Part shown: positions 24,394 to 33,377 of the stretch, piece after piece | Layout of the letters: each line of letters begins with the position of its first letter | Position numbering within the stretch: the first letter of the stretch is position 1 | The notes under the pieces: generated by a model | Seen by the model: the letters and a program-made list of their open reading frames with translations, nothing else | What the model was told of the DNA's origin: nothing | Databases searched by the model: none | From: Mycobacterium haemophilum DSM 44634 | GTDB taxonomy: Bacteria > Actinomycetota > Actinomycetes > Mycobacteriales > Mycobacteriaceae | DNA: 64,000 nucleotides | Assembly: GCF_000340435.2 (NCBI RefSeq) | Contig: NZ_CP011883.2 | Coordinates: 1,596,687 to 1,660,686, forward strand | Reading direction: 5' to 3' | Position numbers and translations under genes: made by a program

Positions 24394-25368
24394 TCAGGTC
24401 AGGTCGCCGTCGTCGCGCTTCTTCTCTGCCTGCTGAGCGAGGAACCGCTCAAACTCTGCTCCGAGCTCGTCACCGCTAGGCAGGTCCTCGCGCCTCAGGA
24501 GTGACCTGTTCTCCTGCGCGTCGATGAACGCATCGTACTGGCGCTCAAGCGCCGCCACCACTTGAGCGACTTCCGCGCTTGCCTGCACCTGCTCGTCGAT
24601 CTTGGCCCGGATTTCTGCCGCTGCTTCGGCGAGCGCCGATAGCGGAAGTTGCAGCGCCCCGGTCTTGGCCACTTGCTCGAGCAGTGCCTGGGCGGCTGCT
24701 GGGTAGTCAGTCTGCGTCAGATAGTGCGGCACGTGCACGGTGAACCCGACAACCTCATGACCGTGCTGGCCCATTCGATATTCCAGCAAGTTGGACGCAC
24801 TGCCCGGGACTTGGATCTCGGTGATCCAGGGTGTGAAATCGGCGATCAGCTCCCCGTTGTTGGAGTGCGCGGTCAGGGTGATTGGCCGCGTGTGTGGAAC
24901 CGCCATCGGGACAGTGCCCAGGCCGATGGTCTGCCGAACCCCCAAGCGCTCGGCCAGCAGGCGCACCGCGGTGATGAAACGCTCCCATTTCAGATCCGGT
25001 TCCATGCCGGCCAGCAGCAGAAACGGTGTGCCGACGCTGTCGTGCAGCGCGTACAAGCTGAGCTCCGGATCGTCGTAGTGGGTGAAGTGATCGGTCTTGA
25101 ACGTCATCAGCGGTCGCCGCGAGCGGTAATCGAGCAGTTCGTCGATCGCGAAGGACGCGACCAGCTCGGTGTCCAGGGCGGCCTTCAAGTGGGCAGCGGC
25201 GAGCCGGATCGCGTGACCGGCGTCGGAGAAGCCCTCCAAAGCATGTATCAACACCGGACCGCGGCCATCGGACGCCAACAACTGTGGCGACGGGAACTCA
25301 AGCTCGTACATGCCGGGCTGCCCTGGCTGGTAGTACTGCTCGTCATCTGGGTCTTGATGGTGGGACAT
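24394..25368 (-). CDS. PAC2-family protein (Rv2714-like)
   Basis: PAC2 proteins share the fold of the proteasome-assembly chaperone 2; the M. tuberculosis ortholog has a crystal structure but no assigned role. The 324-residue product has an acidic His/Gln/Pro-rich start (MSHHQDPDDEQYYQPGQPGM), the PAC2 core (LIHALEGFSDAGHAIRLAAA, LLAGMEPDLKWERF, GLGTVPMAVPHTRP), and a C-terminal coiled coil (ALAEAAAEIRAKIDEQVQAS). It is the first gene of the PAC2-hydrolase-PhzF run. A proteasome link is attractive in mycobacteria but unproven. Confidence 0.9.
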   Translation of the reverse strand: MSHHQDPDDEQYYQPGQPGMYELEFPSPQLLASDGRGPVLIHALEGFSDAGHAIRLAAAHLKAALDTELVASFAIDELLDYRSRRPLMTFKTDHFTHYDDPELSLYALHDSVGTPFLLLAGMEPDLKWERFITAVRLLAERLGVRQTIGLGTVPMAVPHTRPITLTAHSNNGELIADFTPWITEIQVPGSASNLLEYRMGQHGHEVVGFTVHVPHYLTQTDYPAAAQALLEQVAKTGALQLPLSALAEAAAEIRAKIDEQVQASAEVAQVVAALERQYDAFIDAQENRSLLRREDLPSGDELGAEFERFLAQQAEKKRDDGDLT

Positions 25369-25509
25369 CCGTGCAGCCTCCTCTCCTGCGTCTGTCCAGG
25401 GTGCCGTAACCAGTGTCCCTCAAATCGACGGCGACCCGATTGAACAACGAAGCCTACCTGCCGACGTTTTTTCGAAAGCGTCGATCTTCGGCTGACGGTG
25501 CGGTCAGGC

Positions 25510-26352
25510 ATGATGAGATCGATGCGCGTTGGGACGATGTGGCTTTGCCCGCTGGTTAGCCTGGTGACGTTGCTGACGTCGTGTGGCCAGCCGGCTCATC
25601 ACGCAGTTGTCGCTCCCGCGCCAGTACCGCGGAGTAGCGCGCCACCACCGCAGGTTAGCCAACCCGAGCCGGAGCAGGTCGCGGGCCCGGTGGACCCCGA
25701 CCCCCGCGTTGGCGCAATCTTCGTCGACGGCGGCGCCATGCACGTGTGCACAGGCTCGGTGGTGCACTCGACGGGCGGCGACCTTGTGTTGACCGCCGCG
25801 CACTGCGTGTCCGGGAGCTCCCAGGCAACGTTTGTTCCTGGTTTGGCCGGTGATGCCGCGCCCACCGACTTGTGGAAGGTCGATCAGCTCTACTTCGATC
25901 CACGGTGGATCGCCACCAAGGATCCCCGTGCCGACTACGTGATTGCCCGAGTTAGCGGCATCGGTGGTGGTGCGGTGGAATCGCATGTCGGCTCCGGGCT
26001 TTCACTAGGCACGGCGCCCATCCCGGGTAGCCGGGTCAGCGTGACCGGATATCCGTCGGCCGTCGGTGGCATGCCTATCGGCTGTGAGGCCAGAACCGGG
26101 ACCACCGAGAGTGGGTTTCCTTCGTTGGCGTGCGAGGGGCTAGTCAGCGGCACCAGCGGCGCCCCATGGGTGAGCGGTTCGACGGTTATCGGATTGATTG
26201 GTGGTCTCCAAGGTGGTGGGTGCGCGCAGAACATGTCGTACTCGGCACCGTTCGATGAACACACCGCGCAGCTGCTGGCGCGCGCCCAAGCCGGCGGGCC
26301 CGGTGATTCCGCGCCGTCCGAATTCGATGATTTCTGTTCGGCGACGGCCTGA
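25510..26352 (+). CDS. Trypsin-like secreted serine protease, putative lipoprotein
   Basis: The 280-residue product begins with a signal peptide ending LVTLLTSCG; the lipobox Cys25 suggests a lipid anchor. A Pro/Ala/Ser linker follows, then an S1 protease domain: His98 in LTAAHC, Asp142 in ADYVIARV and Ser196 in GTSGAPW. Substrate is unknown. I do not recall a counterpart between Rv2714 and sthA in M. tuberculosis, so it may be a lineage-specific gene; this needs a synteny check. It is divergent from the PAC2 gene and its stop touches sthA. ATG 25522 and GTG 25498 are alternative starts. Confidence 0.88.
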   Translation: MMRSMRVGTMWLCPLVSLVTLLTSCGQPAHHAVVAPAPVPRSSAPPPQVSQPEPEQVAGPVDPDPRVGAIFVDGGAMHVCTGSVVHSTGGDLVLTAAHCVSGSSQATFVPGLAGDAAPTDLWKVDQLYFDPRWIATKDPRADYVIARVSGIGGGAVESHVGSGLSLGTAPIPGSRVSVTGYPSAVGGMPIGCEARTGTTESGFPSLACEGLVSGTSGAPWVSGSTVIGLIGGLQGGGCAQNMSYSAPFDEHTAQLLARAQAGGPGDSAPSEFDDFCSATA

Positions 26353-27759
26353 TCAGCGACGGAACTGGTTGAGCGCGCGCATCTTGTTCATCACATCCAG
26401 CGCGGCGTTCTTGTAGGCCTCGGAGAATGTCGGGTAGTTGAACACCGCGTCGACCAAGTACTCGACGGTGCCTCCACACCCCATCACGGCCTGCCCGATG
26501 TGCACCATCTCGGTGGCGCTGGTGCCGAAGATATGCACGCCGAGCAGCTTGAGATCTTTGGTGGATACCAGCAGCTTGAGCATGCCGTAGGAGTCGCCGG
26601 CGATCTGGCCGCGGGCCAGCTCCCGGTATCGAGCCACCCCTACCTCGTAGGGAATCGAGTTCTTCGTGAGTTCCACCTCGGTAGCGCCGACGTAGGACAC
26701 CTCAGGGATTGAATAAATGCCGATCGGCTGTAGTTCGGTGATGCCATCCGTCGGCTCGCCGAACGCGTGATAGGCGGCCAGTCGCCCCTGTTCCATCGAG
26801 GTCGCGGCGAGTGCGGGGAAGCCGATGACGTCGCCGACGGCATAGATGTGGTCCACCTTGGTCTGGAACTTCTCGTCGACGAAGATCCGTCCGCGATCCA
26901 CCGCTTGCAGGCCGGCGTTTTCCAGGTCCAGGTGGTCGGTTTGACCTTGGCGGCCCGCGGAGTACATCACCGTCTCGGCGGGAATCTGCTTGCCGCTGGC
27001 CAAGGTGGTGACGGTGCCCGCCGAACCGACATCGACGGCGGTGACCTCCTCGCCGAAGCGGAATGTCACTGCTAGGTCACGGAGGTGGAACTTCAGCGCT
27101 TCGACGACTTCGGGGTCGCAAAAGTCCAGCATGTCGTTACGCTTTTCCACCACGGTCACCTTGGTGCCCAACGCGGCAAACATCGAGGCGTACTCGATGC
27201 CGATCACACCGGCACCGACCACGACCATCGAGGACGGCAGCGATTTGAGGTCAAGGATCCCATCGGAGTCGAGAACTCTTTCCTCGTCAAACTCGACCCC
27301 AGCAGGCCGCGCCGGCTTGGTGCCGGTGGCGATGACGACGTAATCGCCGCTAACGGTGGTCTTCTCGCGGCGGTCACGGTCCTCAACGAGGATCGTGTGA
27401 GGGTCGACGAAGCGGCCGTGTCCGAGCAGCAAGTCGACCCGGTTGCGCATCAGCTGGTTGCGCACCACGTCGATTTCCTTGCCGATCACGTGTTGGGTTC
27501 GCGCCAGCAGGTCGGCCGGGGTGATCCGGTCTTTCACCCGATAGCTCGCCCCGTACAGCTCACGCTGATTCATTCCGGTGAGGTAAAGAACGGCCTCGCG
27601 CAATGTCTTTGACGGGATGGTGCCGGTGTTGACGCACACGCCGCCAAGCATTCGGCCACGTTCGATGATCGCCACGGACTTACCCAGTTTGGCCGAGGCG
27701 ATCGCGGCTTTCTGTCCGCCAGGACCTGAACCAATAACCACGATGTCGTACTCACGCAT
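26353..27759 (-). CDS. sthA: Soluble pyridine nucleotide transhydrogenase SthA
   Basis: SthA is an FAD enzyme moving hydride between NADPH and NAD. The 468-residue protein has the FAD motif GSGPGG, VCVNTGTIPSKTLRE, in which the second redox Cys of dihydrolipoamide dehydrogenases is replaced by Thr47, the NAD motif VVVGAGVIGIEYASMFAALG, and YAVGDVIGFPALAATSMEQG. ATG 27759 (MREYDIVV) matches the 468-residue M. tuberculosis protein; the frame extends further upstream without meaning. Lone Cys42 confirms it is not an Lpd or Gor. Confidence 0.95.
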   Translation of the reverse strand: MREYDIVVIGSGPGGQKAAIASAKLGKSVAIIERGRMLGGVCVNTGTIPSKTLREAVLYLTGMNQRELYGASYRVKDRITPADLLARTQHVIGKEIDVVRNQLMRNRVDLLLGHGRFVDPHTILVEDRDRREKTTVSGDYVVIATGTKPARPAGVEFDEERVLDSDGILDLKSLPSSMVVVGAGVIGIEYASMFAALGTKVTVVEKRNDMLDFCDPEVVEALKFHLRDLAVTFRFGEEVTAVDVGSAGTVTTLASGKQIPAETVMYSAGRQGQTDHLDLENAGLQAVDRGRIFVDEKFQTKVDHIYAVGDVIGFPALAATSMEQGRLAAYHAFGEPTDGITELQPIGIYSIPEVSYVGATEVELTKNSIPYEVGVARYRELARGQIAGDSYGMLKLLVSTKDLKLLGVHIFGTSATEMVHIGQAVMGCGGTVEYLVDAVFNYPTFSEAYKNAALDVMNKMRALNQFRR

Positions 27760-27873
27760 CGACCCCATGAAATAGACAGTAGAACGCACAGTCAGGACTT
27801 CGTCCACAGGAGGACAGCTCCGCCAGACCGCATGTGCACCGGTTGACGGTGGTGATCGTCAGCGTTGATGCTC

Positions 27874-28932
27874 ATGACAAAGCATCGACCCGACTTTGAG
27901 TTGAACCGTCCCGGCGCATTGATCGCCGCGCTACCGGCCGTCCTTGGCTTCGTGCCGGAAAAGTCGCTGGTCCTGGTGTCGTTGAGGGGTGGCGAACTGG
28001 GTTCGGTGCTGCGTGTCGATCTGTCCGTCGAGCTGGTCGACCGGGTTGGGCATCTCGTTGACGTTGCCGCCGCGGCCGATCCGGAGGCCGCGATCGCTGT
28101 GATCATCGACGCGGACGGTGCCCGCTGTCCGCGCTGCAACGACGAATACCGGCAGCTGTGCGACGTGCTCATCGCGGCGTTGTCGCGGCACGACATCGTG
28201 CTGTGGGCAGCGCATGTGGTCGATCGGGTGGCTGCGGGCGGACGCTGGCATTGCGTGGATGGCTGCGGCTCGAGCGGCGTGATCGACGACCCGTCGGCGT
28301 CGCCGCTGGCCGTGGCGGCGGTGCTGGACGGCCGGCGTCTCTATCCGCGGCGTGCTGATCTGCAGGCTGTCATCGCGGTCGAGGACCCGGCGCGCTGTGC
28401 GGAGTTGGCCATTGTGGTCGAACAACAGGTGACCACGCGTGAACTCGTGCATCGCGCGGATCCTGTAGCCTGCTGCCGCCGCGATGTGGAAAACGCGATG
28501 GCCGCCGCGGCCCGGGTCGCCAACGGCGATGTGCTCGCCGATGCCGAGCTCGCCGAGCTGGGCTGCGCGCTACGCGACACGCAGGTGCGCGACACGCTGT
28601 ATGCCCTTGCAGTTGGCGAGAGTGCCGCCGAAGCCGAGTCATTGTGGGCGGTATTGGCACGCATTCTGCCGCAGCCATGGCGGGTCGAAGCGCTGGTGTT
28701 GCTTGCGTTTAGTGCTTACGCGCGCGGCGACGGGCCGCTGGCGGGGGTGTCGCTGGAGGCCGCGTTACGCTGCGATCCGGGCCATCGGATGGCCGACATG
28801 CTGGACACGGCGTTGCAGTCCGGTCTGCGGCCCGAGGACATCCGCGAACTCGCGCTCACCGGTTACCGGCTGGCTGAGCGGCTCGGTGTGCGGCTGCCGC
28901 CGCGTCGGACATTTGGCCAGCGCGCGGGTTAG
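27874..28932 (+). CDS. DUF4192 protein (Rv2712c-like)
   Basis: Unknown function. The 352-residue product has the DUF4192 start (FELNRPGALIAALPAVLGFV, PEKSLVLVSL) and a conserved Cys pair (ARCPRCNDEYRQLC), then GRWHCVDGCGSSGVIDDP. The end (LLAFSAYARGDGPLAGVSLE, LPPRRTFGQRAG) is Ala-rich and helical. It is divergent from sthA and convergent with ideR, with only seven bases between stops. TTG 27865 and ATG 27868 are in frame, but ATG 27874 fits the M. tuberculosis start best. Confidence 0.88.
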   Translation: MTKHRPDFELNRPGALIAALPAVLGFVPEKSLVLVSLRGGELGSVLRVDLSVELVDRVGHLVDVAAAADPEAAIAVIIDADGARCPRCNDEYRQLCDVLIAALSRHDIVLWAAHVVDRVAAGGRWHCVDGCGSSGVIDDPSASPLAVAAVLDGRRLYPRRADLQAVIAVEDPARCAELAIVVEQQVTTRELVHRADPVACCRRDVENAMAAAARVANGDVLADAELAELGCALRDTQVRDTLYALAVGESAAEAESLWAVLARILPQPWRVEALVLLAFSAYARGDGPLAGVSLEAALRCDPGHRMADMLDTALQSGLRPEDIRELALTGYRLAERLGVRLPPRRTFGQRAG

Positions 28933-28939
28933 CCGCGAT

Positions 28940-29632
28940 TCAGACTTTCTCAACCTTGACCGCGTGCGCCATCTCATGCGGCAGGGTGACGTTTTCGTGG
29001 CCGGGGATAAGGATGGTGACGCCGCCCGTTGGGCTTGTCTCCACCGTCACACGCGCGTTGGGCACGACGCCGGTGTCTTTGAGCCGGGTGATCAGATCGA
29101 TATCGCCCTGGACATGTTCGGTGAGTTGGCGGACGACCACCGCCACCGGCGATCCGGACGGCAACTCGGTCAACCGGACAAGGTTGGCGTCGGCGGCGCC
29201 GGAATCCGGGCCAACACCGAGGTCTAGTAGACCTGGAATTGGGTTGCCGAACGGCGATGTTGTCGGGTTGTTGAGCACCTTGACCAGCCGGCGCTCAACG
29301 TCCTCGCTCATGACGTGCTCCCACCGGCATGCCTCGGCGTGAACCTCTTCCCACGGCAGCCCGATGACATCGACCAGCAGTCGCTCCGCGAGGCGGTGCT
29401 TGCGCATCACAGCGATGGCCATCGCGCGGCCTTTGTCCGTGAGCTCTAGGTGACGGTCGCCGGCCACCCGGAGTAATCCGTCCCGTTCCATCCGGGACAC
29501 AGTTTGGCTGACCGTAGGCCCGCTTTGGTCGAGCCGCTCGGCGATCCGGGCGCGCAGCGGTATGACGCCCTCTTCCTCGAGGTCGTAAATGGTCCGCAGG
29601 TACATCTCGGTGGTATCAACCAGGTCGTTCAT
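28940..29632 (-). CDS. ideR: Iron-dependent repressor IdeR
   Basis: IdeR is the DtxR-family iron sensor that represses siderophore genes and activates iron storage. The 230-residue protein equals the M. tuberculosis length. Metal ligands are all present: Met10, His79, Glu83, His98, Cys102, Glu105 and His106. The DNA-binding helix-turn-helix (LDQSGPTVSQTVSRMERDGL) and the C-terminal SH3-like domain are complete. It lies downstream of sigB on the minus strand, separated by a strong hairpin at 29704-29737, so it likely has its own promoter as well. Confidence 0.97.
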   Translation of the reverse strand: MNDLVDTTEMYLRTIYDLEEEGVIPLRARIAERLDQSGPTVSQTVSRMERDGLLRVAGDRHLELTDKGRAMAIAVMRKHRLAERLLVDVIGLPWEEVHAEACRWEHVMSEDVERRLVKVLNNPTTSPFGNPIPGLLDLGVGPDSGAADANLVRLTELPSGSPVAVVVRQLTEHVQGDIDLITRLKDTGVVPNARVTVETSPTGGVTILIPGHENVTLPHEMAHAVKVEKV

Positions 29633-29703
29633 TCAGCACCCTCCGTTGCTGATGAGTCTACTTGGCCAGCTGTGCCAATGGTTCGCCACCGCTCCGCGGC
29701 AAG

Positions 29704-29737
29704 CAGTATGCCCGCCGCGGGCGCGGCGGGCATACTG
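29704..29737. terminator. 15-bp perfect stem hairpin between sigB and ideR
   Basis: CAGTATGCCCGCCGC (29704-29718) and its exact complement GCGGCGGGCATACTG (29723-29737) flank a four-base loop. It sits 55 bases after the sigB stop on the minus strand. There is no U-tract, which is usual for mycobacterial intrinsic terminators. It probably ends or attenuates the sigB transcript before ideR. Confidence 0.75.
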
Positions 29738-29792
29738 TCTGCTACCTGGCTTGGGTTGGCGGCCCTACCTGAGGGGCCGTCTCAGTAGCGCC

Positions 29793-30785
29793 TCAACTCG
29801 CGTACGAGCGCAGCCGATCGGCGCGCTCACCGTTGCGGAGCTTGCACATCACGTCTCGCTCGATCTGGCGGACCCGTTCGCGGGACAAACCGAACAGCTT
29901 GCCGATCTGATCCAGGGTGCGCGGCTGGCCGTCGTCTAGACCGAAACGCAGCCGGATCACCTGGTGTTCACGCTCGTCGAGAGTGGCCAGCACACTGCGG
30001 ATATCGGTGTGCAGCAGTTCGGCGATGACCGCGTTCTCCGCGGACATGGCTTCGGCGTCTTCAATGAAATCACCCAGCGGAGCTTCCTCTTCCGAGCCGA
30101 CCGGCATGTCCAGGCTCACCGGGTCGCGACTGTGCTCCAGTAGGTCGTTGATCTTCTCGATCGGGATGCCCGATTCGGCGGCGAGTTCCTCGTCGGTAGC
30201 TTCTCGTCCCAGGTTCTGGTGCATTTCCCGCTTGATCCGGGCCAGCTTGTTGACCTGCTCAACGAGGTGAACAGGCAGCCGGATGGTGCGGCTCTGGTCG
30301 GCCATACCGCGGGTGATGGCCTGACGGATCCACCACGTGGCATACGTCGAAAACTTGAATCCCTTTGTGTAGTCGAACTTCTCCATCGCGCGGATCAACC
30401 CCAGGTTGCCCTCCTGGATGAGGTCCAGCAGTGGCATTCCGCGGCCCGTGTACCGCTTGGCCAGCGAAACAACGAGGCGCAGATTAGCTTCCAGCAGATG
30501 GCGACGCGCCGCCTGGCCATCGCGCACCACAGCCGCCAGTTCGCGTTTGCGGCCCTCGCCGAGACGCTTGCGAGTTTCGAGCAGATGCTCGGCGTAGAGC
30601 CCAGCCTCGACGCGCTTGGCCAACTCGACTTCGTCGGCGGCGTTGAGCAACGCCGTCTTGCCGATGCCGTTCAGATACACACGCACCAGGTCCGCGGCGG
30701 GGCTTTGCGCATCCAGATCGCTGTCAACCCGGCTTGTGGTGGCCCTTGTGGTGGCTTCGGCCCCCCTGGTGGCTCCATTAGCCAT
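29793..30785 (-). CDS. sigB: Principal-like sigma factor SigB
   Basis: SigB is the stress/stationary-phase group 2 sigma factor. The 330-residue protein lacks the long N-terminal extension of SigA but has the sigma-2 core (GLIRAMEKFDYTKGFKFSTY, ATWWIRQAITRGMAD), the sigma-3 region and sigma-4 (LRFGLDDGQPRTLDQIGKLF, SRERVRQIERDVM). ATG 30785 has GGGAGGG six bases upstream. An upstream in-frame ATG at 30815 lies at the likely transcription start of the promoter at 30821-30849 and could give a longer leaderless form. Confidence 0.95.
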   Translation of the reverse strand: MANGATRGAEATTRATTSRVDSDLDAQSPAADLVRVYLNGIGKTALLNAADEVELAKRVEAGLYAEHLLETRKRLGEGRKRELAAVVRDGQAARRHLLEANLRLVVSLAKRYTGRGMPLLDLIQEGNLGLIRAMEKFDYTKGFKFSTYATWWIRQAITRGMADQSRTIRLPVHLVEQVNKLARIKREMHQNLGREATDEELAAESGIPIEKINDLLEHSRDPVSLDMPVGSEEEAPLGDFIEDAEAMSAENAVIAELLHTDIRSVLATLDEREHQVIRLRFGLDDGQPRTLDQIGKLFGLSRERVRQIERDVMCKLRNGERADRLRSYAS

Positions 30786-30820
30786 AGCGCCCTCCCGATC
30801 GGCTTGTTCTGTCATGTGTT

Positions 30821-30849
30821 TTAACGACAGGTCCGCCCTGAGAGTTCCC
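30821..30849 (-). promoter_or_regulatory. Extracytoplasmic-sigma-type promoter of sigB
   Basis: On the minus strand GGGAAC (-35; plus-strand 30844-30849) and CGTTAA (-10; plus-strand 30821-30826) are separated by 17 bases. This is the pattern of SigE/SigH-class promoters in mycobacteria, and sigB is a known target of these factors in M. tuberculosis. It puts sigB under stress control in this organism too. Confidence 0.75.
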
Positions 30850-30950
30850 GTCCGGCCGTCAGCTCACACGCTTTGACGTGCGGAAATATCCCGATGACCT
30901 GAGAATGTCCTGAGAAGTGTGGCTCGCGGGTGGCCAGCCGGAAACCCTGG

Positions 30951-31361
30951 CTAGCTTTGGCCGTCCGCGGCCGATGGCTCCGTTTCGGGTGGCGGCCGCC
31001 GTCGCGGCTCGAGTGCTGGCCGCTCGGCCGTCGGGAATAACGGGGTGCGCCGTTGGCCGCTGTCGAACCGTCGTGGCTCTTCTGCACGGCGAGGGGGTCG
31101 GTCGTTGGCAATCAGCACGGCCATCCACGGCAACGGCACCGAGGCTGCCACGATCAGCAGCGAGATCAGACCGTTGTGCCAGGCGCCGTAGGCGATGGCG
31201 GCCAAGATGAGGGCCGGAATCCGGAAAGCCATCAAGGTCAGGTATTTGCGTACCCGCGCGCGACGCTCCTCCTCGTACGACGGTGCGGCGGTGGTGATGA
31301 GCACCGGCCGGCTATCGTCATCGAACGTGTCGTCGCACCCCAATTCGGAGCCGCGCTTCAT
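30951..31361 (-). CDS. DUF3099 membrane protein (Rv2709-like)
   Basis: Unknown function. The 136-residue product has an acidic start, the DUF3099 motif (RPVLITTAAPSYEEERRARV), then two transmembrane helices (LMAFRIPALILAAIAYGAW and ISLLIVAASVPLPWMAVLI), and a charged Arg/Pro-rich tail. ATG 31361 (MKRGSELG) is chosen from the M. tuberculosis counterpart; the frame is open further upstream. It is divergent from the small DUF3039 gene. Confidence 0.85.
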   Translation of the reverse strand: MKRGSELGCDDTFDDDSRPVLITTAAPSYEEERRARVRKYLTLMAFRIPALILAAIAYGAWHNGLISLLIVAASVPLPWMAVLIANDRPPRRAEEPRRFDSGQRRTPLFPTAERPALEPRRRPPPETEPSAADGQS

Positions 31362-31446
31362 TTCTCCACTGTCCCACACCAGATCGACTCCGGCGTATCC
31401 GGTTTCTGGTTCGGTTTGGGGCGAGTGCGGAGGCACAATGTTAGGC

Positions 31447-31686
31447 ATGCAGACCCAGACGATCGAACGCACCGATACCGACGAACGCGTCGATGACGGG
31501 ACGGGCAGCGATACGCCGAAATATTTCCACTACGTCAAGAAGGACAAGATCGTCGAGAGCGCGGTCATGGGCAGCCACGTGGTCGCGCTGTGCGGTGAGG
31601 TATTTCCCGTAACGCGCGCGGCTAAGCCGGGCTCTCCGGTATGTCCGGACTGCAAGCGGATCTACGACATGCTCAAGAAGGGCTGA
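31447..31686 (+). CDS. DUF3039 protein (Rv2708c-like)
   Basis: A 79-residue conserved actinobacterial protein. The C-terminal half reads YFHYVKKDKIVESAVMGSHV, then VALCGEVF and CPDCKRIYDMLKKG; the His and Cys residues could bind zinc. Function is unknown. ATG 31447 is the only reasonable start. It converges base-to-base with the YihY-like gene: its TGA ends at 31686 and the neighbour's stop starts at 31687. Confidence 0.88.
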   Translation: MQTQTIERTDTDERVDDGTGSDTPKYFHYVKKDKIVESAVMGSHVVALCGEVFPVTRAAKPGSPVCPDCKRIYDMLKKG

Positions 31687-32673
31687 TCAGGTCGGCGGCT
31701 CGGCCGTTGCGATATTGCGCTGCTCGGGTGGCAACGGCGTCGGGGCGGTGGCGCCCCTGCCGGCACGCAGACGCGATATCAGCCAGTTACGCAGCCGGTG
31801 AGCATGTGTCTTCGGTGCCGGGAATTCCTCCTGGATAGCGGCATTGAGTTCAGCGCCCAGCATGATCGCAAAACCACCGAAGAACGCGAACAGTAAGAAC
31901 GCGATCGGCGTGGCCAACGCACCGTAGGTATAGCCAGTGCTGGTGATCCACCTCAGGTAAATCCGAAGGCCCAGTGTGGTGATCACGAACACTGCTGTGG
32001 CCAGGATCGCGCCAAGGACCAGCCGGTGCGTCGGCAGCGGCACCGGCAGCGCTACCCGGTAGAGGATCATGACGGCGACCATCAGCCCCAGGATCACCGC
32101 AGGGTAGTAGCCCAAATGCAACATGCTGGCCCAGCTATGGGGAATGAGCTCCGCCACCTTGCGTGGGCCCACCACCACCAACGGCGCGGTCACAACCACG
32201 AAAGCCAACATCGCGATGTAGAGGAACAGCGCGAAGAGCCGCTGTCGCACCGGATGACGCAATGGCGTCTGGTCATGCGCTTCTACGACCGCGTCGACGA
32301 ACGCCGAGATCGCCGACGATCCCGCCCACAGCGAGATCAGAAACCCCAGCGACACCACTTCGCCACGGGCACCGTTGTTGACGTCGCGGATTGTGGGTTC
32401 GATGATCTCGTTGACGACGCTCGGAGAGAAGAAGCTGTGTGCCATCGAGATCACGCGCCGCTCGATGGTGGGCAACGTGTCCCCGCCGAACAACGGCGCG
32501 ACATAGGCCAAGCTGCCCAGCATTCCTAGCACCAGTGGCGGCAGCGACAACGCCGACCAAAAGGCTGCCTGCGCTGACTCCGAGAAGATTGAGTCGTCCC
32601 AACTTTTCGACAGAGTCCGCAGACTGATTCGCCAGATGTGGTGGCGGGTCGGCTTGGGCACCTGGTCGCTCAT
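31687..32673 (-). CDS. YihY/BrkB-family membrane protein (Rv2707-like)
   Basis: The 328-residue polytopic membrane protein has the YihY/virulence-factor-BrkB layout: an amphipathic start (HHIWRISLRTLSKSWDDSIF), six or so transmembrane helices (LSLPPLVLGMLGSLAYVAPL, LGFLISLWAGSSAISAFVDA, FALFLYIAMLAFVVVTAPLV), and a conserved end (YGALATPIAFLLFAFFGGFA). The C-terminal tail is cytoplasmic and basic. Members were once called RNase BN, which is a misannotation. ATG 32673 matches the M. tuberculosis start; the open extension to 32817 is not conserved. Confidence 0.88.
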   Translation of the reverse strand: MSDQVPKPTRHHIWRISLRTLSKSWDDSIFSESAQAAFWSALSLPPLVLGMLGSLAYVAPLFGGDTLPTIERRVISMAHSFFSPSVVNEIIEPTIRDVNNGARGEVVSLGFLISLWAGSSAISAFVDAVVEAHDQTPLRHPVRQRLFALFLYIAMLAFVVVTAPLVVVGPRKVAELIPHSWASMLHLGYYPAVILGLMVAVMILYRVALPVPLPTHRLVLGAILATAVFVITTLGLRIYLRWITSTGYTYGALATPIAFLLFAFFGGFAIMLGAELNAAIQEEFPAPKTHAHRLRNWLISRLRAGRGATAPTPLPPEQRNIATAEPPT

Positions 32674-33191
32674 ATCACTACAGCATTGCCGATGGCTGCT
32701 TGCGCCGCCGGCATGGGGTGCGGCTGCCAGATCACAATCGACCGGGTGTTTCGTAGCTTGCAGTGATTGTTGCGCTCCTGCCGGTAACGGAGGCCAATAG
32801 GTGGACTCCGCCTGCATGAACAGATCGTCGTGTGCCGCCTGCTCCTATCGGTGTTGATATGTAGTCGGAATTCGGGTGTTTGCCATGAGTAACCGATGGA
32901 GCAGAGGAAAGCAAGCACCCGCGATCAAGCTCGCGGGTTCGGTGTCGTTACGTGAGTACCCTGGCCGTTCGATGATGCGAATTGACGCGCCACGGTTGGG
33001 TGCTGCCATTTTCTTGGGCAGCGACACCATTTCGAAATCAGCGCAAGGGTTCGCGCAGAGGTATCCACGCCGTCGAGGATTTGGACCTGAGAATATCTCC
33101 CAGCGCCATTAAAGCGCCGCTGCCGCGTGAATTAATGAATATTTGCGGTGGTTATGAATGCCGCCCATGGGGACCCGTGCTTCCGCGTGTT
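32674..33191. other. Intergenic stretch without supported gene
   Basis: A 78-codon plus-strand frame at 32876-33112 and several minus-strand frames exist but look non-coding. The DNA around 33040-33150 is AT-rich by local standards. M. tuberculosis carries a small gene (Rv2706c) near here, from memory; I could not identify it. Confidence 0.4.
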
Positions 33192-33377
33192 CTAGAGCTT
33201 GCTGACTTCAATCACGGCTGCTAACGCTGTTAGCTTCGCCTCGTGCTCGTTCGCGTGATGCTGGCAGAAGAGCAGTTCGCCTCCCGAAGGCAGCTTGGCG
33301 CGCACCCGCGCCGCTGCGCCGCAGCGGTCGCAGCGGTCTGCCCTAGTCAGTTCGGGACTGGTCAGAGTTGCGTTCAT
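33192..33377 (-). CDS. DUF7455 small zinc-ribbon-like protein
   Basis: The 61-residue product is conserved in Actinobacteria. It reads MNATLTSPELTRADRCDRCG, then AAARVRAKLPSGGELLFCQH and HANEHEAKL. Cys-x2-Cys and Cys-x-His-His look like a four-ligand metal site. Function is unknown. It lies close to sigA, as related small genes do in other actinobacteria. ATG 33377 is the only start. Confidence 0.85.
   Translation of the reverse strand: MNATLTSPELTRADRCDRCGAAARVRAKLPSGGELLFCQHHANEHEAKLTALAAVIEVSKL

Noticed and set aside
32876..33112. 78-codon ORF between the YihY and DUF7455 genes
   Set aside because: No ribosome site, no recognisable motif and local AT-richness; treated as non-coding.
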